Origin: an uncultured Pseudomonadota bacterium
Lineage (GTDB): Bacteria > Myxococcota_A > Bradymonadia > Bradymonadales > GCA-2716585
Direction: 5' to 3'
NCBI GenBank assembly: GCA_937890335.1
Contig: CALBXO010000359.1
Coordinates: 1-34,028, forward strand
Length of the DNA: 34,028 bases
The first letter of the stretch is position 1; each line of letters starts with the position of its first letter. Below are positions 9,715 to 17,348 of this stretch, piece after piece. Made by a program: the position numbers and the translations under genes. The notes under the pieces are model-generated. The model did not search any database, was not told the origin of the DNA, and saw only the letters and a program-made list of their open reading frames with translations.

Positions 9715-11928
9715 TCAGCGCGTCAGGTAGGGGTTGAGAAGCGGGTTGTTGTAGCCCGTCTCCGCGGTGCGGTGGATGTTTCCTTCGCGCGGGGCGTCGA
9801 TGTCGAAGTGATCTCCGTCCATCAGCGGAACGGCAAACGCGTGGATGCGGTCGAGACCGAAGTGTTCGAGCGCGGCGCGCCACACGGCTTCTACGAGCAG
9901 GTAGTAGCGCGCAAAGTCGGGCTGGCAGGTCCCCGCCTCACACGCGACGCCGTCCACGTAGGCGGCGTTGGGTCCGGCCGAGACGGAGACGATCACGGGT
10001 AGATCACCCAATTCCTGGGCTGCGGCGTCGAGCGATGCGATGAGGTTCTCCGCGATCGGCAGCTCGGACGCGGGTGGGTTCGCCGCGGTGTCGATGTCGA
10101 TCACGACGCCATCAAACAGCGCGTGGTGCGGCGGCGACGACGCCAAGGCGGTCCGGCCCCCGCTGGTGTAGCGAAGTGTCACATGGAGCCACAGCTCGTT
10201 CAGGTCCTCGTCGCGCAGCGCGGCGAGGGTCGCGGCCTCGGCGCTCCGCAGCTCCGCCTCAATGTCGTCGCACAGGGACTCCTCGGGACTGCAGATCGAG
10301 GAGAGGCTGCGACGGTGGGAGGCGTTCCCTTGCATCGCCACGCGGACACCTCGCCCAGACAGGTCGAACACCCGGTCGAAAGCCAGCGCGTAGAGGCGAA
10401 ACAGGTCGGCACCCAGCCACCGCTGAACCATGGTTCTTCGCACGGCGGACTCCTCGGAGAGTCCGCTCAGGTCGGCGCTCCAGAGGCTGGAGCCATGGCG
10501 AGCCGCGAGCGCCGCGACGCGGTCGGGGCGCTGCCGAATCAGGCCGTCGATCTCCGTAGGGGAGACGGCACCGGTGTAGAGGGTAAACAGGTCGTCGTCG
10601 TCGACCGCGGCCGGGTAGTGCGTACACCCCGCAGACGAGAAGGCGTCTGTGTCGCAGACCGGGTCATCGACTGTGACCGTCCCGTCCGGTTCCAGCGTGA
10701 ACCCGCGTAGCTCGTGGCCCATGGTCGAGTGCCAGGCGGGGGTGAGGCGCTCGCCGCTGCGGGTCGTGAATGCCGTGGCGCGGGCCAGATCCATGTCCTC
10801 GGTGCCCCGCTCGACCGAGCCGCCTTCGTCGATGCCGTAGGCGGCCACGATGCGGAGCATCAGCGGCGGGAGCGCAGCGCCGGAATCGACCAGCAGCCCC
10901 GCCGGCCCTTGGCACACCCGGTAGAGCGCGCCCTCGCCCGAGGCGAGGAAGTTTGCCTCCTGGAGGGAGACGCCGTCGCCCGGTTCCAGATCCAGCATTG
11001 CGTCAGGGAGTGCCCCGCAGTCTCCCTCCCCGGCGACGCAGACCACGCAGAGGGTCTGAATGTGCGCGCCCGGTGCCGCCCCGTAGTCAAACCGGAGGCA
11101 TGCGGTTCCGGATGCCGCGCAGGTGGCGGTCTGCCCGTCATTGCCAACCGTAAGCACATCGTCGGTGACGAGATCGAGCGGATCTCCCAGGCCGCCGAGG
11201 TCCACGGCGTCGCCCACAGCCACGAATTGGTGCGTTGCGTAGCGCGTTGCGCTGAAAATGCCCTCGTCCGGCTCGTCCTGGCACGCCCCCGCAATACAGC
11301 GCTGATCGTCGCGGCAGGGAGGATCGCAGGCGGGCGGGGGCGCGTCGACGCAGCGGCCGTCCCGGCAGGCCTGCAGCTCAGTGCAGGGCGGAGTGCAGGC
11401 GCCCCGCTCCACGCATTGGTTGTCCCGGCACACCCGATCGTCGTCGCAAGCGGGATCGCAGATCGCCTCGGGCGCAATGCACGACCCCTCCAGGCAGACC
11501 CTCCCGCTCTCCGCGCAAAACTCGACCAACGCGTCCGGGTCCGCGCATCGGCCCGTCGCCGGGTTGCACACCCCGTTGCTCGATGGGGTGATGGCGATGT
11601 CGCCCTCGCACCGCGTGGGAAGCGCGGCGCAGTCCAGCTCGGGTGCACACCGATTTTCGATGCAACGAGCTGAGATACACCCGTCGTCGGCGCACTCCTT
11701 GGCGTCTTCGACGCAGGCCTCCGAGGCCGCGCAGCGGCCCAGGGTTTTGGTGCGTGAGGTGCACTGGCCGTCGATGACCAGGCGCTCCTCGAGTACAGGG
11801 TTGCCGTCCAGGCAGGTCTGGCGCACGGGGCCGCAGGCGTCGAGCACCGTGAAGTCCCCCGGTGGGGGTGTGCTACAGGCGGCGAGGACGCTGCACACTG
11901 CGGTGCAGACAAGGAGCGTGTAGCGCAT
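9715..11928 (-). CDS. Large cysteine-rich lipoprotein with unknown C-terminal domain
   Basis: The 737-residue product starts at ATG 11928 with a lipoprotein signal (lipobox VLAAC, Cys18). Residues about 30-275 are a cysteine-rich array with repeats such as CDPPCRDDQRCIAGAC and CTPPCTELQACRDGRC, a pattern like disulfide-rich modules of myxobacterial surface proteins. Residues about 275-430 look like a beta-rich domain. The C-terminal 300 residues are different: mostly helix/strand with RWLGADLFRLYALAFDRVF, LFDGVVIDID, DLPVIVSVSAGPN and HAFAVPLMDGDH. They might form an alpha/beta barrel of hydrolase type, but I cannot assign a family. The ribosome binding site is weak. It precedes selO with a 17-bp gap. 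Role at the cell surface is inferred only from the signal. Confidence 0.85.
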   Translation of the reverse strand: MRYTLLVCTAVCSVLAACSTPPPGDFTVLDACGPVRQTCLDGNPVLEERLVIDGQCTSRTKTLGRCAASEACVEDAKECADDGCISARCIENRCAPELDCAALPTRCEGDIAITPSSNGVCNPATGRCADPDALVEFCAESGRVCLEGSCIAPEAICDPACDDDRVCRDNQCVERGACTPPCTELQACRDGRCVDAPPPACDPPCRDDQRCIAGACQDEPDEGIFSATRYATHQFVAVGDAVDLGGLGDPLDLVTDDVLTVGNDGQTATCAASGTACLRFDYGAAPGAHIQTLCVVCVAGEGDCGALPDAMLDLEPGDGVSLQEANFLASGEGALYRVCQGPAGLLVDSGAALPPLMLRIVAAYGIDEGGSVERGTEDMDLARATAFTTRSGERLTPAWHSTMGHELRGFTLEPDGTVTVDDPVCDTDAFSSAGCTHYPAAVDDDDLFTLYTGAVSPTEIDGLIRQRPDRVAALAARHGSSLWSADLSGLSEESAVRRTMVQRWLGADLFRLYALAFDRVFDLSGRGVRVAMQGNASHRRSLSSICSPEESLCDDIEAELRSAEAATLAALRDEDLNELWLHVTLRYTSGGRTALASSPPHHALFDGVVIDIDTAANPPASELPIAENLIASLDAAAQELGDLPVIVSVSAGPNAAYVDGVACEAGTCQPDFARYYLLVEAVWRAALEHFGLDRIHAFAVPLMDGDHFDIDAPREGNIHRTAETGYNNPLLNPYLTR

Positions 11929-12286
11929 TGGCGGACCGAGCCTCGGGGAGACAGACAGCGCCGAATTTCGTGCGGCCGCCGGACGGCGATACCGCAGTAT
12001 CGTCGGCCGAAGGCCGTGTGGAAGGCGGTGTTGTTTGGCCGGCGAGGCGACGGGAGTCAATGTGCTACATGCTCCTAGCGTCGTCCTGACGGCCCAGCCT
12101 GGAACTGCGGGCGGCGGTTCGGGGGGCGTGTTGCGCAGGGGCTCTCGCGGCCAGGGAGCTGGCCGTGCAGCGATCGGACCGGATCTCATCACCCATTCAG
12201 TGTGGCATGCTGCGGACCCGGAGGCCATCCCGGCGAGCGGGACACGCGATATGGCGAGGGACCAGCCACCGTGCTAGCGTGAGCGC
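11929..12286. other. Divergent intergenic region between two cysteine-rich lipoprotein genes
   Basis: This 358-bp gap must hold the promoters for both flanking units. I see no convincing -35/-10 pair on either strand and no believable small gene. One structure stands out: CGATAC (11987-11992) pairs with GTATCG (11997-12002) around CGCA, extendable by three more pairs to about a 9-bp stem (11984-12005). It lies about 60 bp upstream of the leftward start codon, where it could be an operator or a leader hairpin. Confidence 0.4.
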
Positions 12287-14968
12287 ATGCGCGTTCTCAT
12301 CGCCTCCCTCGGAATGCTCCTGTTCGTCGTATCCGGCTGCACCGACGGCCCAAGGGGTGGGGCCGGCGCAGACCTGTGCGACGCGCGCGCACCGGTCTGC
12401 GATCCCGTCTGCGACCAGGGCGAGATCTGCGACGCGTCCTGCGCGTGCGCACCCGCGCCCGCGTGCGACCCTGGGAGGCCTGTGTGCACCCCCGCATGCC
12501 AGGGCGAAGACAGCTGCCGCACAGACTGCACCTGTGGAGCGCCCGAGCCGCCCGACCCGGGCGCGTGCGATCCCGAATCCCCGGTGTGTGTCGCGCCTTG
12601 TGGCCCACGTGAGTTCTGCGCGTCGGATTGCACCTGCGCAGCCCTGCCCTGTGATCCAGACGCCGCAGTCTGCGATCCGGGGTGCGCCGTCGGCGAGTAC
12701 TGCACGCGCAACTGCATGTGCGCGCCGGAGCCCTGCGACGCGGACAACCCCACGTGCGATCCCGGCTGCGGCGAGGGCCAGGTGTGCACGCGAACCTGCC
12801 AGTGCGAAGACTTCATGTGTGATCCCGTGCGGCCCCTCTGCGCGGATGACTGCGGCGATTCCGCGTTCTGCAACAGCTCGTGTGTCTGCGAGGCGCTGTG
12901 CGACGCGGACAATCCGGTGTGCGATCCGACCTGCGGCGACGGCGAGTTTTGCGGGCCTGACTGCCTGTGCCTTCACCGCGAAGTGTGCGACCCCGAGCGT
13001 CCGCTGTGCGATCCGCCGTGCAACGACGGAAAGGTCTGCGGTTCCACCTGTGAGTGCCTGGCTCCGTGCGACCCGGACAACCCTGTGTGCGTGCCCAATT
13101 GCTCGCCCCTGGAGTTCTGCGACGACTCCTGTGCGTGCGCCTTGCGCCCGTGCAATCCCGACGAGCCCGAATGCGACCGGGACTGCAGCGACGGGGAGAT
13201 CTGCGGGCCGTCGTGCCTGTGCCAGCCCACGCCGGACTGCGACCCACGGGAACCCATTTGTGAGCCTGGCTGCGGCGACGGTGAGTTCTGCGCCAACAAT
13301 TGTGAATGCTACGCGGACGGGACTCGCCTGCCCGACCTGATCGTGGACCCGGGCGGCCTGATCAACAGCCTCTTCATTGAGGAGCGCGACTTCAATGAGA
13401 ACCATTGCGCGGTGGTGGAGGGGTGTGTCGTGGAGCCCGGATTCCGGCGACTGCTGCGCTTCAACACCGTGACGCCCAACATCGGCAACGCCGACATGTA
13501 CATGGGCAATCCCAACGAGAACCTCGACCTCTTCGAGTACAGCGATTGCCACGGGCATTTTCACTTCGTGGGGTACGCCCAATACGCGCTCCTGGACGCC
13601 CGTGGCGAGACCGTGGCCGAGGGGCGTAAACAGGCGTTCTGCCTCTTGGACAGCACGCGCTACCTCAACGGGGACGATGTGCCAGCCGAGGCCCAGTACA
13701 ACTGTGGCAACCAGGGCATCACCCGCGGATGGGCAGACATCTATGGTGCCGGATTGGACTGCCAATGGGTGGACATCACGGATGTGGAGCCCGGCGCCTA
13801 CGAGCTGCGCGTCAGTCTCAACAACAACCGAACCATCGAGGAGCTCAGCTACGACAACAACGTGGTGACGACCCATGTGATCATCCCAGCCCCGGACCCT
13901 CTGGGCAGCTGTGAGTTCCAGCCAAACGCCCGCGGCGTGGGGAGGGACTGCGGGTGGCAGGTGGCGCTCGTGGACACGTGCACGCCAGGGGAGCCGGTGG
14001 CCGCGGGCTGCGCCGAGGGTGGTGGTTGTGGCCTGGGCTCGTGCACAGGTGACCCCGTGATGCGCGTGTGCGACGGGCGCGGTGAGGGTTGCACGAGCGG
14101 CCAGGCCCTCGGGGTCAGCGATGACGCGTGCGGCGGCAATTGCCCGCTGGTCAATTTTGTCTGCCCCGAAGGGGGTGTCTACACCGTGTTGACGGGCGGG
14201 AATCGACCCAATAATGCGTTCACCTGCGAGGTGGCGACCCAACTCGGCCACGTTCGGGGTGACCCGACCGCAGAGTGTGTTCAGAACGCGCGCGGGGTGG
14301 ACCGCAACTGCGGCTGGCAGGTCAGCGACTCGTTCGTGTGCGAGCCGGGTGGACCGTTGGCGATTGGATGCAACGCGGGCGACGGGTGCGCCCTGGGTGA
14401 TTGCCAGGGAGACACGATCCTGCGGATATGTGACGGCCATGGCAACCGCTGCCTGTCCAGCGAGCGCATCGGCACCAACGACGACGCGTGCAGTACACTC
14501 TGCTCGTTCGCGCGGTTGATGTGCCCTGACTCGGGTGTGTTCACCGTGCTGGACGGCCCGTACCGGTCCGAGCTGGACGCGACCTGCAACCTGGCCGTGG
14601 AGGGAGCGACTGCCTGCCTCACGGACGCGCTGGAACCCAACGACAACCCGCGGGACCCGCCGCTGTTCGCCGTGGGGCGCGCGGACGACCTCAACCTCTG
14701 CCGCGGTGAGCGCGAGTACTACACGGTCTTCGCCAACGAGCCGGACAGGATCGCGGTCACCATGGAGCTCTCCGCGCAGGACGCGGAGGTGCAATTGGAC
14801 CTGTTTGACCCAATGGGTCAGTTGATCCAGAGCGTCCAGGGGAGCGAGCCCTCCGTCCACCTCGACGCCCCGGTCGGCGAGCCCGGGCAGCACCGCCTGA
14901 GCCTGCGGCTGCTGCGCGGGACGATGACGGGCTACAGCCTGGAGCTGGCCCTGCCCCTCGACGAGTAG
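12287..14968 (+). CDS. Lysyl-oxidase-domain lipoprotein with cysteine-rich repeats and PPC domain
   Basis: The 893-residue product has a lipobox (VVSGC, Cys18), then eleven six-cysteine repeats (31-341). A lysyl-oxidase domain follows (about 348-536), then two 120-residue tandem repeats (542-775) and a C-terminal PPC-like beta domain (about 780-893, EPNDNPRDPP onward). Lysyl oxidases are copper amine oxidases that turn protein lysines into reactive aldehydes for cross-linking. Copper ligands appear as DCHGHFHF (H422, H424, H426). K448 (GRKQAFC) and Y486 (DIYGAGLDCQW) match the Lys and Tyr that form the LTQ cofactor in animal enzymes. The DCQWVDITDVEPGAYELRVSLN block is nearly the animal sequence. 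An active secreted or surface cross-linking enzyme is likely. The stop is 2 bp before the next start. Confidence 0.9.
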   Translation: MRVLIASLGMLLFVVSGCTDGPRGGAGADLCDARAPVCDPVCDQGEICDASCACAPAPACDPGRPVCTPACQGEDSCRTDCTCGAPEPPDPGACDPESPVCVAPCGPREFCASDCTCAALPCDPDAAVCDPGCAVGEYCTRNCMCAPEPCDADNPTCDPGCGEGQVCTRTCQCEDFMCDPVRPLCADDCGDSAFCNSSCVCEALCDADNPVCDPTCGDGEFCGPDCLCLHREVCDPERPLCDPPCNDGKVCGSTCECLAPCDPDNPVCVPNCSPLEFCDDSCACALRPCNPDEPECDRDCSDGEICGPSCLCQPTPDCDPREPICEPGCGDGEFCANNCECYADGTRLPDLIVDPGGLINSLFIEERDFNENHCAVVEGCVVEPGFRRLLRFNTVTPNIGNADMYMGNPNENLDLFEYSDCHGHFHFVGYAQYALLDARGETVAEGRKQAFCLLDSTRYLNGDDVPAEAQYNCGNQGITRGWADIYGAGLDCQWVDITDVEPGAYELRVSLNNNRTIEELSYDNNVVTTHVIIPAPDPLGSCEFQPNARGVGRDCGWQVALVDTCTPGEPVAAGCAEGGGCGLGSCTGDPVMRVCDGRGEGCTSGQALGVSDDACGGNCPLVNFVCPEGGVYTVLTGGNRPNNAFTCEVATQLGHVRGDPTAECVQNARGVDRNCGWQVSDSFVCEPGGPLAIGCNAGDGCALGDCQGDTILRICDGHGNRCLSSERIGTNDDACSTLCSFARLMCPDSGVFTVLDGPYRSELDATCNLAVEGATACLTDALEPNDNPRDPPLFAVGRADDLNLCRGEREYYTVFANEPDRIAVTMELSAQDAEVQLDLFDPMGQLIQSVQGSEPSVHLDAPVGEPGQHRLSLRLLRGTMTGYSLELALPLDE
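12377..13309 (+). repeat. Eleven tandem six-cysteine repeats within the lysyl-oxidase protein
   Basis: By eye there are eleven copies of about 28 residues with the spacing C-x6-C-x3-C-x5-C-x3-C-x-C, for example CDADNPVCDPTCGDGEF then CGPDCLC. That gives 66 cysteines over 311 residues, presumably all disulfide-bonded. The units are too divergent in DNA to be a recent expansion. They look like a rigid stalk that would hold the oxidase domain away from the membrane; this role is inference. Confidence 0.85.
13910..14605 (+). repeat. Two tandem ~120-residue repeats after the lysyl-oxidase domain
   Basis: Residues 542-662 and 664-775 of the lysyl-oxidase protein are two copies of one module. Shared features in order are QNARGV-R-CGWQV, a GC-G-GC-LG-C segment, R-CDG-G, a DDAC segment, and CP-GV-TVL. 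Conserved cysteines suggest an extracellular fold. I do not recognise the domain. Copies differ enough that duplication is old. Confidence 0.75.
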
Positions 14969-14970
14969 CC

Positions 14971-16140
14971 ATGTCCGAACCACAGTCCCTCGAGTCTCTG
15001 ATCGGTTGGGACGATCTCCTGACAGAGGAAGCGCAACAGATACGCGCCTCGGTCCGGGAGTTCGTCCAGACCGAGCTTGTGCCCGGCATCACGCAGGTCT
15101 GGGAGGACGGGCGTTTCCCCGACGAGAAGACCGCGGCTTTTGCGGCGCTCGGCCTGTTTGGCGCCAACCTCGAGGGGTATGGGTGCGCCGGGGTCTCCAA
15201 CCTGGCCTATGGCATGGCGCTGCACGAGCTGGAGCGGTGCGACTCCGGGTACCGGTCATTTGTCTCCGTGCAGACCAGCCTGGCCATGTTCGCAATCCAC
15301 CGGTTTGGCAGCGAGGATCAGAAGCGACGCTGGCTGCCGGAGATGGCTGCGGGCCGTGTGTTGGGTTGTTTTGGACTCAGCGAGCCCGACCACGGCAGCG
15401 ACCCGGCTTCGATGGCGACGAACGCCGTCAGGGACGGTGACCAGTGGGTGATCAACGGGTCCAAGCTATGGATCACGAACGCGCAGGTGGCGCAGCTGGC
15501 CGTGATCTGGGCCCGAGAGCGCGGCGGACGCGTGCGGGGATTCCTGGTGGAGCGGGGCACCCCTGGCTTTGAGGCGGGCGACATTCCGCACAAGCTGTCC
15601 ATGCGTGCCTCGCATACCGGGGCGCTGTACCTGAGCGATGTCCGGGTGCCCACGTCTGCAGAGCTGCCCGATGGTGTGGGGCTGCGCGCTCCGCTCGCGG
15701 TGCTCAACAACGCACGATTGGGCGTGGCGTTTGGCGTGCTCGGGGCGGCGCGGGACTGTTTGGAGCGCGCCATCCAATACGCGCGTGACCGGGTCCAGTT
15801 TGGCGTGCCCATCGCGCGCAAGCAGCTGGTGCAGAAGCGCCTTGTGGATGTAGCGGAGGAGGTGGTCAAGGCGTCGGTGCTCACTGCGCATTATGGACGA
15901 CGCAAGGACCGGGGGGCGTTGACGGCCGCGCAGGTCAGCTTGCTCAAGCGGAACAATTGTCGCATCGCGCTTGAGGCTGCCCGCGAGGCCCGGGCAATAC
16001 TCGGCGCGAGCGGGATCACCACCGACAACCACGTGCTGCGTCACGCGCTGAATCTCGAGAGCACCTACACGTACGAGGGCACCCACGAGATCCACACATT
16101 GGTCGTGGGGCGTGCGCTGACAGGGGAGGCGGCGTTCTGA
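14971..16140 (+). CDS. gcdH: Glutaryl-CoA dehydrogenase
   Basis: This FAD enzyme of the acyl-CoA dehydrogenase family oxidises and decarboxylates glutaryl-CoA to crotonyl-CoA, in lysine, tryptophan and aromatic breakdown. The 389-residue product has GYRSFVSVQTSL with R95, which binds the substrate carboxylate in this subfamily. It also has CFGLSEPDHGSDP (FAD/substrate region), and NLESTYTYEGTHEIHTLVVGRALTG with the catalytic base E369. The YEGTHxIHxLxxGRAxTG ending distinguishes glutaryl-CoA dehydrogenase from other acyl-CoA dehydrogenases. ATG 14971 is 2 bp after the lysyl-oxidase gene, and the following LuxC-type gene overlaps its stop. The three are therefore very probably one transcript, although no shared pathway is evident. 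Confidence 0.93.
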   Translation: MSEPQSLESLIGWDDLLTEEAQQIRASVREFVQTELVPGITQVWEDGRFPDEKTAAFAALGLFGANLEGYGCAGVSNLAYGMALHELERCDSGYRSFVSVQTSLAMFAIHRFGSEDQKRRWLPEMAAGRVLGCFGLSEPDHGSDPASMATNAVRDGDQWVINGSKLWITNAQVAQLAVIWARERGGRVRGFLVERGTPGFEAGDIPHKLSMRASHTGALYLSDVRVPTSAELPDGVGLRAPLAVLNNARLGVAFGVLGAARDCLERAIQYARDRVQFGVPIARKQLVQKRLVDVAEEVVKASVLTAHYGRRKDRGALTAAQVSLLKRNNCRIALEAAREARAILGASGITTDNHVLRHALNLESTYTYEGTHEIHTLVVGRALTGEAAF

Positions 16141-17327
16141 ACGCGAAAGGAACGAGCGAGTTTGGCGCCATCATCGCCGATCTACGGCAGCGGGTGGGGG
16201 CGCTGCGCAGTCTGGGCGTGCAGGGACGTCTGGACGTCCTGGCCGGCTGGGCTGCGGACTTTGACCCCGATCCCGCCGGCATCGCCGAAGAATCCGGGCT
16301 CAGCCCCGAGATGGTCTCCTGGGGCGTGCGGACCACCGTCCGTGAGGTGGCGCAGCTGGGCTCGATGTTGGATGAGGCGCTGGGCGACAGGTACCGGGTC
16401 GGTGGATTCCGGGGCCACACGCAGACGGTCATGCCCGACATCGTGGGTCATGTCTGGGCGCGGACCCTGCCCACCTCTGGCTGGCTGCCGGTGCTGTCAT
16501 GCCTCGCGGCGGGCAGCGCATGTGTCATCAAGGCGCCGGAGGGGGCGCAGGCCGCCGCTGAGGTCTTGCGCCAGAGCCTGCCCCAGGTGTTTCCCGTGGC
16601 CGTGCACGCCTGGGCCGGCGGCGAGGACGGCGACGAAGCGCTGGTGCGGCGCAGCGGCGCGGTGGTCGTATCCGGCGGTGTGAACGCTGTGGAGCGCTAC
16701 GCGGAGCTGACCCAGCGGCGGCAGATCCCATTTGTCCCGTTTGGGCCGGGTTGCAGCATCGCGGTCGTGTCCGCGGACGCCGACGTGGACATCGCGGGGC
16801 TCGCGCTCGACGTGGCGGCGTACGACCAGCGGGGCTGCCTGTCGCCGCAGTCGGTGTGGGTGGAGGGCCCAGGGCGAGACGTCGCGGCGCAGCTCGCCCG
16901 GGCGCTGGGGGCTCTGGCGAACGATCTGCCGCGCGGACCGCTGTCGGACGAGACGGCGGTGGCGATCCTGCAACGCAAGTCCTCGGCCGCCTTCCGCGGG
17001 GAGGTGTTCGAGGCGCGGGAGGCGGCGGTCTTGTACGAGCCCGAGCCGTACCGGTGGGACACGCCGCTGCACCGCACGGTCGCGGTGCACGAGTTCAGCG
17101 GCGGGGCGTTGGGCCTGGATCTGGCGCTGCCGGAGGGCTTGCGTTTGCACGCGGCGGGCATCGCAGGGTCTGCGGAGACGCGCCGCGCGTACGCTGCGGT
17201 TCTCGGCAGACGGGGTGTCAGCCGGGTGTGCGCGCCGGGGCAGATGCAGACACCGCCGGCGGGATGGCATCACGACGGGCTCAACTGGCTCGCGCGGCTG
17301 GCCCACTACGTGGACGTGGAGGACTGA
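16137..17327 (+). CDS. LuxC-family acyl-CoA reductase, probable CTG start
   Basis: LuxC-type enzymes reduce activated fatty acids (acyl-CoA or acyl-LuxE) to aldehydes with NADPH through a thioester on a Cys. The family block YDQRGCLSPQSVWVE is present, with the probable catalytic Cys encoded at 16836-16838. The first ATG/GTG in frame is GTG 16194, which has no ribosome binding site and cuts into a helix. In-frame CTG 16137 overlaps the upstream TGA (CTGA), and GGGGAGG (16123-16129) lies 7 nt before it. The added residues NAKGTSEFGAIIADLRQRVG look like a normal N-terminus. I therefore prefer CTG (396 residues) over GTG (377). No luxAB genes are nearby, so the role is lipid aldehyde or alcohol formation rather than light. 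Confidence 0.85.
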   Translation: MNAKGTSEFGAIIADLRQRVGALRSLGVQGRLDVLAGWAADFDPDPAGIAEESGLSPEMVSWGVRTTVREVAQLGSMLDEALGDRYRVGGFRGHTQTVMPDIVGHVWARTLPTSGWLPVLSCLAAGSACVIKAPEGAQAAAEVLRQSLPQVFPVAVHAWAGGEDGDEALVRRSGAVVVSGGVNAVERYAELTQRRQIPFVPFGPGCSIAVVSADADVDIAGLALDVAAYDQRGCLSPQSVWVEGPGRDVAAQLARALGALANDLPRGPLSDETAVAILQRKSSAAFRGEVFEAREAAVLYEPEPYRWDTPLHRTVAVHEFSGGALGLDLALPEGLRLHAAGIAGSAETRRAYAAVLGRRGVSRVCAPGQMQTPPAGWHHDGLNWLARLAHYVDVED

Positions 17328-17348
17328 GAGCGTTCCCCGGCGCCCCGG

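Noticed and set aside
12377..13309. CRISPR-like regular repeats
   Set aside because: The periodicity is of codons for cysteine-rich protein modules inside an open frame; there are no identical repeats with spacers.
12197..14983. A 928-residue open frame on the minus strand opposite the lysyl-oxidase gene
   Set aside because: It is a shadow of GC-rich codon use. The plus-strand product has a lipobox, regular repeats and recognisable domains, while the minus-strand one has none.
16194..17327. GTG 16194 as the LuxC-type start
   Set aside because: It lacks a ribosome binding site and would leave a 53-bp gap in an otherwise overlapping operon; kept only as an alternative to CTG 16137.
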